From: Volutella citrinella
Taxonomy: Eukaryota > Ascomycota > Sordariomycetes > Hypocreales > Nectriaceae
Length of the DNA stretch: 64,000 bases
Direction: 5' to 3'
Assembly (NCBI GenBank): GCA_034401135.1
Contig: JAWZSP010000003.1
Location: 3,720,001 to 3,784,000 of the forward strand
Shown in pieces: positions 24,223 through 33,903 of the stretch. The position numbers and the translations under genes are program-made. Numbering within the stretch: position 1 is the stretch's first letter; each line of letters starts with the position of its first letter. The notes beneath the pieces were generated by a model. That model ran no database searches. It was given only the letters and a program-made list of their open reading frames with translations, and was not told the origin of the DNA.

Positions 24223-24764
24223 GAGCGTATCTCACGACCACAGACCAGGCGTCCTCAACGCCCAGAACCCCGGAACTCCGGAGCCCCTTAAGGGCATGCT
24301 CTGTCCGTCGCAAGTCAAGAGTCACATCCTTGCTTGACCGCCGCGAGTGTTTGATTTTATTTGCTTTATAACGACCCGTCGCGCCCGACCGAGGAAAGTA
24401 GCCATAAAGGCCCTACGGTAATGACAGCATGATGCTGCGGCATGACGCCCTAGATAAAACTGTCGCCCTGCACTATATTGCTCTGCGGAATTTCTTAGTT
24501 AGTGGATAGTTGCTCTCTGCTTAGTGGCGAGAAAATAGAAGAATTGTACTGGACTTCCTGATTGCAAATCAAGTGAGCAGCTGAGCTCTGATTGTTATGG
24601 AAGACAGGTGGAATTCCGCGCTGCTTCCAGCTCCAAGGGGAGACGGGCGGAATTCCGCGCTGCTTCCAGCTCAAGGGAAGACAGGTGGAATTCCGCGGGA
24701 GTAAGTACCTAAGACTGGAAGAATATTCTTCCGATCTTCCTTTGGAATTCCATTATATATTTTT
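24223..24764. other. Right flank of the island and 3' flank of the GH28 gene
   Basis: No gene. It contains the GAATTCCG repeat array described separately. A 16-base inverted repeat GGAAGAATATTCTTCC lies at 24718-24733, 32 bp beyond the GH28 stop codon. Confidence 0.6.
24602..24700 (+). repeat. Approx. 39-bp tandem repeat, about 2.5 copies, GAATTCCGCG-containing
   Basis: AGACAGGTGGAATTCCGCG and its variant AGACGGGCGGAATTCCGCG start at 24602, 24641 and 24679. Each full unit continues CTGCTTCCAGCTC. It lies between the island and the GH28 stop codon, probably in the GH28 3' region. Confidence 0.82.
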
Positions 24765-26439
24765 TTATCCAGGGACACAACCAACTCCTCCTAGTCCCTT
24801 CATCAGCTCTTTATCCATAAATCTGCACTTCCACTGCGGTTCCTTGCCGCTGGGCTGGGTGAGAGTAACGTTCTCGGCCCTGATGTTATCGCAAGACTGC
24901 AACCTCGTTAGCGGAGATGGCAGATATCGAGATGAGCAATGAACTCACATCCTCTGAACCACAGATCAAAGTCCCTGCTGTAGGGGAATCGGCTCCATCT
25001 GAATCTCCCCAAAAATTACGCTGATGTTGTTGGGTCAGTTAAGCCATCGAAATGTTGGGTTCAAATTGTGTGAATGGGGTCAACGCACGAAAGTCACGTC
25101 AGTGAGAATAACGCCCGAGGGGTACTTCTCGCACTCGCTAGCGTTAATGGCGCCGTAGCATTGGTCAATCTGAATCGCAAGGCCGTTGTTCATGTTGATC
25201 ATGGTATCATACGTGACGTTGCGCACGTATCCCTTGCCGCCGCCTCCAACCCATGGGGGGTTGCCACGCTTCTTAGCTTCCGCGCCCGGCCACACCTTGA
25301 GTCGTGCGGCAGTCGTGGTGTTGGCCATGGTATTGTTGTAGATCCACAAGTCCGAGACAATGTCAAAGTCCTCGGGGTAGTTGCCAAGAGATCCAACCGA
25401 AATGCCGTGGGAGCCGTTGCACCACAGGCCTTGGACAATGACGTTGGTGCTGTTGGGCTTGAAGGACACGCAGTCGTCGTCGTGGTTGATGACAGAGTTC
25501 TGGATGACAATGTTATCAGAGCGGAAAGTATCCCAGCCATCCAGATTCTTTGCAAAGTTGTTGGAAGTTGAGCGGGAGAAGATATCAATATCGGAGATAA
25601 GGAGATCAGAGCTGTTGGCAATGAGGTGGTGCCACTACAAGGACGTCGTTAGAGTTTAAAAAAACAGGCAAAGTCAAGAGGTCCGGGAGCATACGTTGGG
25701 AGACTGTCGAATCTTCAGGCCCGTGATCGATCCCCCCTTCCAGCCGTCGGCGATGAACAGAATAGGGCGCAAGACGGATGAGTTTGTGGCTTGAGCATCC
25801 CACCATTCCTGGGCGTTACCATTGATCTCTCCAACTCCGGCTCCATAGAGATTCACGTCTGAGAAATGGTCAGTTACAAGTACCATGGGGGTTGGCAGTA
25901 GGATAACACTCACCCTCGCCTCCCCAGACCCACCAGGAAGAGGCGTTCTGGAACTTGAACTTGAAGAAGCTGTGCTGCCACTTGTCAAGTTGGCCATTGC
26001 AAAATTCAACCTTGCCGGTCAGTGCCACGTCGACGTGCTTCAGGAACCGGATGTCCATGGCGGTGCAGATGGAGTACTCCTTGTCGAGAACAATGGTGCC
26101 GCCATTGTTACACTTCTTGAAGGCCTTGAGAATCGCCTTGCTGTCGTCCGCCTTCTTGCCCTTCTTTGGCTTGCCAGGCTTCACGAAGCAGATCTTGCGA
26201 GGGTCTCGTTTGCCGTTGAGCTCGATTTTCTTGTACGGCTGATAAGGCTGAGGCAGGATCTTGGGTCTCTTGATGTAGCCCTTGCCGGGTTTGCTATCAA
26301 GCTCCATGTCGCTATAGAGCTCGACATCTCCGGAATCAATGTCCGGAGATTCAATGTCTTGGGACTCGCCGTCATTGCTAGCCTCGGCAACAACAGCCAG
26401 AAGGCCTAGAGCCAGGGTGAGGATCTTCTTCGGGATCAT
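24765..26439 (-). CDS. Secreted exopolygalacturonase (GH28, galacturan 1,4-alpha-galacturonidase type)
   Basis: GH28 exo-enzymes release galacturonic acid from pectin chain ends outside the cell. Five exons are 26439-25914, 25858-25695, 25634-25089, 25020-24949 and 24896-24765. Introns of 55, 60, 68 and 52 bp all have GT..AG ends and keep frame, giving 479 residues. A signal peptide (MIPKKILTLALGLLAVVAEA) precedes an unusual acidic then basic linker (SQDIESPDIDSGDVELYSDM). Parallel beta-helix landmarks are FLKHVDVALTGKVEF, WWDAQ, and the catalytic set NLDGWDT, HDDDCVSFK, NGSHGISVGSLG and ARLKVWPG. These correspond to the N-x-D, DD, G-H-G and R-x-K GH28 motifs. The C-terminal exon has the paired Cys region SCDN...WKCRFMDKE. 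An upstream in-frame TTG at 26499 is not the start. Confidence 0.92.
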
Positions 26440-28158
26440 GGCGATGGTGCCTGCTGTGGCCTCGAAGATGTGTGCTGTGTCTTGACAGTGTGCAAACAAG
26501 ACTCTACAGGTCGGTTCTACAGCTTCTTATATATTCCCGCTTCCTCTATACACCGAATGATCAGATAATGACTTCAATTCGTGGTATCCACGCGGTCACA
26601 GCTATAGGCGCAAGGATCCCCGCCATGGCGATGTGATCATTGTTCGATTGTTGCTTAGATGGCAACGATAATGGCAAAGGCGGGGTTGGAATCATGGGGA
26701 GTGGATTAGGCAAATCTACTTCCGCTCTGCGTCAAGCAATCCGTGGCTTGGCGGGAAATTCAAGTGTGGACGATAATTATTCCATCAATGAGGAGCAACG
26801 GGGTCGAGTGAAGCTGGGGATAGCTCCATGGACGATCTGCTGACCAGCACCTAGCTACCCCACAGGCCAGGAGGGCAATCGGTTAAGCTTGTATGCGAGA
26901 GGATAGCTGGGTCGACTCCAGACTGGGGGATAGGGAAAATGCTCAAGGCAATAATACATCTCCACACAATTGAAGAGCCAATCGTCATTTAGCCTGAATG
27001 TGTTCCGCACAGGCTCAACTGGCCGGGCGAAATGGGTAACCAGTATCTAGCTTGTCATTTAGCCTCTCTGAAATTGGTCCATTTTCGAAGATCCCGAGAA
27101 GTAGATTCCGCGGTACGCATTTCTTGGACTGGGTGATGTGACCGCTTGCAGAGTAGCGTCGGGGCTTGTTCAACCGAGCTTCCCTGCCATTGCCGGCTGT
27201 CTATGCGAGGGACTTGGGATCTTGAACGACCGGGCTACATTGACAATGATGTGCCTACACCGTTGTTTGCTGACGGGGGTCTACACTGTCACAAAGCTGG
27301 GTAATGAATGGAAACATGCTTGGGAGTGTGCCTTTTCCTGTTTCTTGAACCTTGGGTTCTTGACAGTTGATGTGTCGCACACAGCTTCACAACCAATTGT
27401 GAAACAATAAACCATGGGTTTCGGGATATGGTAACGCTGGGCAACTTGAAACGGGTTAAATAACAGAGAATCCAAAGCACGATAAAAAGTCAACATTCCT
27501 TCGTGTCCCCAGACCCTGGGGTAAGAGTATGGTAACATGAGCGGGGCTGGGGGTCCCATTGACAGTCAGGGCGGGCCCGTGAATATTACCACGATTGCTG
27601 CATCGAATTTGCCGACGGCCCTGCAACTGGGTAAAGCTGGAAATAAACGGTTACAATTTATCCGCTCTGCATGGCCCACTCCATTTACCAAGATTCGGCA
27701 TCAACTCACAGCATCGATACATGTACGAGAGGCGTCCGGAGACCATTTCTCAGCCGCAGATATGTGTGCCTCTCGAATGATAGATGTGCCAGACGCAGAC
27801 TCACTGGCTTAGAATCCCTTGGTAGCTGGATGAGACAACTGGTAGTGGAGGATAGAGGTTCTACTCAGGCAAATTCTTGGTTCTGGCAAATCCATGTCAC
27901 ATAGCAGAGTTGCGTACAGTTGGCGGGGAACAATGGTCATGAGCTTTATTGTTTCATTGAGTAAGGCAGATATCCTATTCCAGATAGCGTGCCGTAGCAA
28001 GCCCACGACATCAAGGCCGAGGGGAGCATAGCCCACCAGAGGTGGTCTGTACTCTTGAAAATTCGTCGCTTTTCACATCACATTGAATGGTATATCCTCG
28101 TAACAGCCCTGGACACATTTTACCCGAACGCCGTGAAATGCACATCCTCTTGGGCTAT
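26440..28158. other. Intergenic, upstream of GH28 and downstream of RPL30
   Basis: The GH28 promoter side carries a TATATA at 26528-26533, about 90 bp before the ATG. The rest (about 26640-28150) shows only short, unremarkable open frames on both strands. No gene, tRNA or mobile-element protein was recognised. Confidence 0.5.
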
Positions 28159-28752
28159 TTAAGCCTGCTGGTCGCTGAGGATGTCGGAGTCACCAGCGTC
28201 GAGAATGGCCATGGTGGAGCAACGGAAGAGCTTACCGCAAGCGGTACCGAGCTCAATCTGCACGAGGAAACCAGTAAGCAAATGGACCCTCCAAAGTCTG
28301 AACAGACTTCTTCTCTGGGCAAGCCGCTCAAGAATTGCTTCTTGGGGCCAGAGAAGCGCTTCCAGCTTGGAAGCGCCTCTGAGAAGTAAGAAAACATCTC
28401 GTAGGAGAGCCTACAAGATGGCACATGGCAAGGAGACTATATTGAGACTGAACTTACGTTGTTGGAGGAGAAGTGGTGGATGGGAGCGTGGGACAGCATG
28501 CTGTAGTACTCCAGCTCGGACTTGCGGAGAGGAGGAGTGTTGGCAGCGATGATGATCAGCTTGGCCTTGCCGGATCGGAGGCTCTTGAGGGTGGACTTGT
28601 AGCCAAGAGTGACTGGATATCGAGAGTCAGCGACGGAGCGCACATGAATTGATTTGAGGGCGACGTTGCGTACCCTTTCCGGACTTCATAACAAGCGCCA
28701 ACTTGGAGTTGATGCTGTTGGCATCCTTCTTGCTCTTCTTCTGGGGGGCCAT
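28159..28752 (-). CDS. rpl30: 60S ribosomal protein L30 (eL30)
   Basis: eL30 is a small kink-turn-binding protein of the large cytosolic subunit. Three exons, 28752-28674, 28612-28458 and 28257-28159, are separated by 61-bp and 200-bp introns and encode 110 residues, the family size. Start is [20 protein letters not shown]; then [20 protein letters not shown] across the first junction, [37 protein letters not shown], and after intron 2 [13 protein letters not shown], ending [12 protein letters not shown]. Introns have GTACGC and GTAAGT donors and CAG acceptors. Intron 2 is rich in perfect inverted repeats (see separate feature). The gene diverges from RPL10 across 357 bp. Confidence 0.96.
28294..28380 (-). 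promoter_or_regulatory. Highly structured element inside RPL30 intron 2
   Basis: Read on the transcribed strand, the 200-bp intron contains several inverted repeats. A 12-bp stem with a 5-base loop lies at 28380-28352 (AGAGGCGCTTCC / GGAAGCGCTTCT, with one pair a G-U). A 9-bp stem joins 28356-28348 and 28318-28310 (CTTCTCTGG / CCAGAGAAG) and encloses a 6-bp hairpin with GCAA tetraloop at 28344-28329. AAGTCTG-TT-CAGACTT lies at 28309-28294. The first two stems overlap and are mutually exclusive. In budding yeast eL30 represses splicing of its own transcript by binding a kink-turn; an analogous role here is inference. An intronic small RNA is the alternative. Confidence 0.5.
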
Positions 28753-29109
28753 TTTGACGGATTGGGCGCTCGTGGGTTGGCGACTTGTCGGTTGTTGTGA
28801 GAGTGCTGAGGAGAAGGCTCGAAAAGTTTCGCGATGCTCGAACTTTGGGGAGATTTTTGGTAGTGGGAAGTGGGCGGCCTTGGGCGGGGCCACAAATATC
28901 ATTGAACCAATAATGTCGCACCACCATCCCAGATCCCTAGCCCTAAAGTCCCGGAGTTTACGCGGAGCACCACGGAAGGTGGAGGATGCTGCTTTGAAAT
29001 CAATCCGGTGGGTTACTCACAGAAAGGGCAGTCCGGATCTTTTTAGTCGGCCTCATCTTCGACCAAACACATAACCCACCCACGGTAAGATCACCAAAAC
29101 ACCGACAAA
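28753..29109. promoter_or_regulatory. Bidirectional ribosomal-protein promoter (RPL30 / RPL10)
   Basis: A 357-bp spacer separates the divergent start codons of two 60S ribosomal protein genes, so one control region probably serves both. A telomere-like CCCTAGCCCTAA lies at 28935-28946. TTAGGG-type boxes bound by Tbf1-like factors are known at ribosomal protein genes in some ascomycete yeasts, but the assignment here is tentative. Confidence 0.6.
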
Positions 29110-30010
29110 ATGGCGCGCCGTCCCGCTCGTTGCTACCGCTACTGCAAGAACAAGGTGAGTTTGCGTCCTCGCTGCTCTGGCTCGAATTTTGGGGGATTTG
29201 GTCGATGTTTGCGTCTGAACGACACCTCCGCCCGAACCCCTCGAATCCTGCCTTGATGCCAGCTTCCTCGTCACTGGTGACGCCTTCACGAGAGGTTGGG
29301 CCGATGGACTGACTCTTGAATCCCACAGCCGTACCCCAAGTCGCGCTTCAACCGTGGTGTCCCCGACCCCAAGATCCGCATCTTCGATCTTGGCCGAAAG
29401 CGCGCCAATGTCGACGACTTCCCTCTCTGCATCCACCTCGTCTCCAACGAGTATGAGCAGCTGAGCTCCGAGGCTCTTGAGGCCGCCCGTATCTGCGCCA
29501 ACAAGTACCTCGTCAAGCACAGCGGCAAGGAAGGTTTCCACCTCCGTGTCCGTGCCCACCCCTTCCACGTCGTCCGTATCAACAAGATGTTGTCTTGCGC
29601 CGGTGCCGATAGACTGCAGACTGGTATGCGTGGTGCCTGGGGCAAGCCCAACGGCACTGTCGCCCGTGTCAACATTGGCCAGATCCTGATGAGCGTCCGC
29701 ACCCGTGATGCTAGTGAGTTCAATCCTCAAGTCACCCATTTTGCCACTCTGCAGCTCTTACTAATACACCACAGACCGTCACCTCGCCCTCGAGGCCCTC
29801 CGCCGATCTCAGTACAAGTTCCCCGGTCGCCAGAAGATCATCATCTCCAAGAACTGGGGCTTCACCCCCCTCCGCCGCGAGGAGTACCTCGAGAAGAAGG
29901 CTGCTGGCCGCGTCAAGGTCGATGGTGCCTACGTCCAGTTCCTGTCCAACCACGGCTCTCTGGAGCAGAACATGCGCCGCTTCCCCGACGCTTTCAAGTC
30001 TGAGGCATAG
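29110..30010 (+). CDS. rpl10: 60S ribosomal protein L10 (uL16)
   Basis: uL16 is a late-joining large-subunit protein near the peptidyl-transferase centre. Three exons, 29110-29154, 29329-29713 and 29775-30010, with introns of 174 and 61 bp, encode 221 residues, the normal size. Start [20 protein letters not shown] is rebuilt across intron 1. Conserved segments include [78 protein letters not shown] and, after intron 2, [20 protein letters not shown] and WGFTPL. The 15-codon first exon followed by an intron is a common arrangement in fungal ribosomal protein genes. Confidence 0.97.
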
Positions 30011-32202
30011 ATGATGGATGGGTTAGCATCTGGATTTAGGCTGGCGTCAAAAGGGCATGTCAAATAAGACTTCTCGAGTTAAAAGGGAATCGATTCGGCA
30101 AATTACATGTTGCTTTCGGAATCTCTTGATTCCACTTACTCGCATACCCAGTAGTCTATTGATACATTGCAACCTGTGTTCACTGACCGAACGACGAGTA
30201 TAAGCAAGATTGTCGTTTCACCAATGTTTGATGTGTGTCGTGGTACTCAAAGCCGATTGTCGTCATAGATCTCCTTGGACGCTATCTCTCATCCGGTCGA
30301 CGAAGAGGGCGTTGGCGAAACTCCAGTGCGATGAGATGATTACTCGACACTGAACTGAGGAATGATTTCCCGACGTCAACTGGCGGTCCTGTACGATACA
30401 CGTGTAGGGCATCTCGCGCAACCGAGGACGAGATGCGGAGGATGCTTACTAACTTATGAAGTCGCGCTGACACTTCATGTACCCTCTACCGTTTCAGGCA
30501 CAGTATAAAAACGGCAATGGAAGTCTACTGGCTCAGGTGGCCTAGAAAGTGTTGAGAGGTGTGGCCCATCCGGGGCTGGGCTGCCACCACATGACCTCAG
30601 AGGAGAGTTCCGTGACGCCATCCAGTTAGAGTCATGGACCCATGGCCTCAAGGCTCTGACATCAGCGACGTGTAAATGAAGCGTAAATGACCTTTGAGCC
30701 CAACAACGGGCTTGAAGTGGCTGTCCGATAGGACTGCGGGATAGAGTGAGACCATTGTATCCCTATCCCAGCTCCTTGGTTGCTGAGCCATAGTCGTGCC
30801 AGTATTGTTCATGCGGATCCGTAATAATGGCCCCTCCCAATCATGTGGGAGTGTGTAACGGGGCTTGCATGTCATCTGGGATGAAGTGGTTTTCTTTTGC
30901 ATGGGGGCTGCTTTATTTATTCTGGGATGCAGGGTGCCGCCGACTGACAGCCGCCTCAAGGCGCAGCAGCAAGCAGTTGATCGCTTATCTCGGTGGTTGT
31001 AGTCCGTGCCAAAAGGGACTTGCTGACTTGACAACGCGACAGGTGCAGTAGCGGTGACAAGGGCCGACTTAAATTGTGGAAACCGATGGCTTCGACTCCT
31101 CGCAGCTCGTCTTCCGACTACGGCGAGACGGACCGGCTGATCGTGGTGTTGATTGTACACGATCAAGCCATGGTTGCATAGGGCTGCCAGCGAGGCCAGG
31201 GATAACCAATACGTGACGGGCGATGATATGACGACGACTGGTTGCTGTGTCCCCGACCACACTGCCGTGTTGGAAATCCGTTGAGCGCCTTGCAAGCGAG
31301 TCACGCAGCATCAGGCGGTCCAGGCGGTCCCCGGACGGAACAGATAAGTAGAGACCTCCTATAATAATAGCGCGCAGAGCAGTGTGGTCGGGCGACTAGG
31401 AGCCCTAGTCTCAGGAGCCGTTGGAGCAGGAGATGCGTTGCGTTAGGACTACTGAGTAGTAGGCCGGGTTGCTGCGTTTGAGGGATGGCACTGTGGATGG
31501 ATACATGGCATGGCGGAGGGGGATGTGGCGGCGTGCTGAGCACAACGAGACACGCGAGCCCCCCCACCGCCGATCTGCTCCCGACAGCTGAGAGTGCATG
31601 TACTATTGCTGTGTATGCACGCTGGAAGAGGGAGGAGTAGATGACGCTCGCTCTCAGGCCGCCTGCCACTCCCTTTCGTTCCCGTCCCGTCTTGTCCGAG
31701 ACTGTTTCCCTGCCTCGACCTAGCCAAGCCAGCCCGCTCACATTGCATCGAGGCGTCTGGGACAGATCTCGTTGGGGCGCATCGGTTTCTGTATCCTTTT
31801 CTTCCTCATCCCCCCTCCTGCATCATCCGTTATCCGTGCGGTTAGCGACAGCTGGCACTTCTGCTCCCTACGTGTTGTTGTCGGCGTCATCGGGCACCAG
31901 CTGAAGCTGGAGCGCTCCTGATCTCATCCCGCCAGGTTGTCCCCACAGCCTGCCACCGCCCGCCGCTGCCCGCTGCAAGCCCCCGAACACAAAGGATCCA
32001 CTCGCTACAACCACACGCGCGCTGGCAGTCCACCTTCGCAGGACACCCGTCATATAAGGTACCCCAGGTACTTACTGGGACCTACTCCCCATCCGTTGCT
32101 GGCCCCCTTCTCCCTCAGTCGTCAAGGCGAAACAACCAAGATAAACAAACATCGACTCTCGACACGACGATCTGACTCGGACTCAGACGAAGCCATCCCG
32201 CC
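30011..32202. other. Intergenic, RPL10 to the 32.2-kb gene
   Basis: No gene recognised in 2.2 kb. It contains a GGCGGTCC direct repeat near 31315-31333 and, toward the next start, pyrimidine-rich leader sequence with AGGTACCCCAGGTACTT around 32057. Confidence 0.5.
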
Positions 32203-33903
32203 ATGGCTTTCCACCAGCCAACTCGCCAGGCGGTCCAGCGGGTGGTCCGCCCGACTGTTGAGGATGCTCGCCTCGATGCTGGCGTCCCTTCCGACCGCCA
32301 GACGGAGGAGTCTCAGACATGGGTCCTATTCGCGCCGACCGAAGCAATAACGACCTCCGACCTGAGCGAGACGGAGCAATCCCTCGGGACTGTTGGTAGA
32401 TCCCAAGCAACTGATTTAGGAAGCATCCAGCCCGATGCGCGATCTGCTATCCACGGAGAGTCTGCGCAATCGGCGTCGCTATCGGTGGTGGACGACGAGT
32501 ACACCGAGGATGATGCCGAACTCGACAGCCTCGACAGCCATCTCCCCGAGTTTCGCTCATTACCGGGAATATATTCGCACTCGCAGCATGACGCCAACCA
32601 GGACTCTCAACCAGTCTTCCCCAGTCACGACGGGCTGGGCTCCTTCCGAATAGACCAACCCGCGCTGGGCGCGGATGCCCAGGACCAGATATACCAGTTT
32701 GAACGCTTCAACCCGAGGAGACTACGCCGGCGACGCGAGAGCCTAGACCTCGCCCAGATTGACTGGGAGCATGAGCAATTGCAGGACGTTGAGAAACGAC
32801 AGCGCATCGAGGCCTGGCGCCTGGAACATAGCAGGGTGCTGCTGAGCGAGATCCAACGTGAGACGCGGCGGAGGAGGCAGTCCCAATCGTCGCACCACCG
32901 GCGCTCTTCTTCTACCCCTATTGCGATTCCGTCTCCAAGGGCGCGTGATGCCGAATCTGACAACATGACATGGCACGATGAGGATGCTGTTCAGACCCCA
33001 ACAGAGTCGGAAGGGTTCCTCACCAGAATTGCCCGCAAGTTCCTCCAAGATGTAATGGGCATCGACGAGAGGATGCTTTCTATCCTCCTCGGCGAGACCG
33101 CCATCAACCCTGGCGAAGAGCTCTCCACGACCCCTCGCGCATCGCCGCTCGGCGGTCAAGCCCCACAACCTCCGAGCTCCGAGTCTTGGCAGCAGGATGT
33201 GCTGGAGAGGATGTCACGAGAGTTGGGCTTGCTCGTCCACCAGATCTCCCATCACCCCGGGGCCTTTTCTGCGTACTCGCGGGTACAGAGCATGCCGCTC
33301 CCCTATGCTGGCCTTCCCATAATCCCCGAATCAAATCCTTCCCACTCTGCCGGGGAGAATATCTCTCCGACTGAACCCGAACATTCATTCCCTCAGTTCA
33401 AGCCGACCATTCGCTCTGCGCCTCAACCGGCCCAAACCGTAGAGCGACCTGGAGAATCATTTACAGAAACGACGCAGGCTTCGAGTCAGCATCTTGGGGC
33501 TACTTTTACGCAAGAAGAGTGGGAGAAGGACCTGGACATGAAGCTCGTCTTTAGGTACCTCCGCTCCCGGTTCGCCACTCGCAGCAGCAGTCCGCCATCG
33601 GCCGGCACGGCGCACCTTGCAACGTCGAGCACGCAGGACATTGCGGCAAAGGTGGCCCGCGTGCGCCAACACCATCCCCTTGTCTCGCGGATGCGACCGG
33701 TCGAGCGGCGTAGCTTCAAAGCGGCGGCTCCTACCAGCCCGGTGGCGCTACGGCATGCGAGCAGCTGCGCGAGTCAGAGCACTAGGCGGTCGGCGCGAAG
33801 GAGTAGCGTGTCTTCGCGCCATTATTGGGACATTGGGGGTTCCCTCAGGACGGGGTCCGTGATCGCCTCGAACGGGCCGATGGGAAGCTGGGGTGAGGTG
33901 TAG
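32203..33903 (+). CDS. Unrecognised fungal protein, 566 residues, single exon
   Basis: I do not recognise a family. The ATG at 32203 has a good context (CCGCCATGGC) and opens 566 codons. The N-terminal third contains TWVLFAPTE, TEQSLGTVGRSQATDLGS and an acidic stretch ending DDAELDSLDSHLPEF, the kind of compact conserved blocks seen in conserved hypothetical proteins. Residues about 165-230 form a highly charged helix (FNPRRLRRRRESLDLAQIDW, then WEHEQLQDVEKRQRIEAWRL). A second helical block, FLTRIARKFLQDVMGIDERM, lies near residue 270. The C-terminus is Arg/Ser-rich. There is no signal peptide or membrane span. Real coding is likely from length, codon-like composition and ordered segments; function is unknown. 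Confidence 0.8.
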   Translation: MAFHQPTRQAVQRVVRPTVEDARLDAGVPSDRQTEESQTWVLFAPTEAITTSDLSETEQSLGTVGRSQATDLGSIQPDARSAIHGESAQSASLSVVDDEYTEDDAELDSLDSHLPEFRSLPGIYSHSQHDANQDSQPVFPSHDGLGSFRIDQPALGADAQDQIYQFERFNPRRLRRRRESLDLAQIDWEHEQLQDVEKRQRIEAWRLEHSRVLLSEIQRETRRRRQSQSSHHRRSSSTPIAIPSPRARDAESDNMTWHDEDAVQTPTESEGFLTRIARKFLQDVMGIDERMLSILLGETAINPGEELSTTPRASPLGGQAPQPPSSESWQQDVLERMSRELGLLVHQISHHPGAFSAYSRVQSMPLPYAGLPIIPESNPSHSAGENISPTEPEHSFPQFKPTIRSAPQPAQTVERPGESFTETTQASSQHLGATFTQEEWEKDLDMKLVFRYLRSRFATRSSSPPSAGTAHLATSSTQDIAAKVARVRQHHPLVSRMRPVERRSFKAAAPTSPVALRHASSCASQSTRRSARRSSVSSRHYWDIGGSLRTGSVIASNGPMGSWGEV

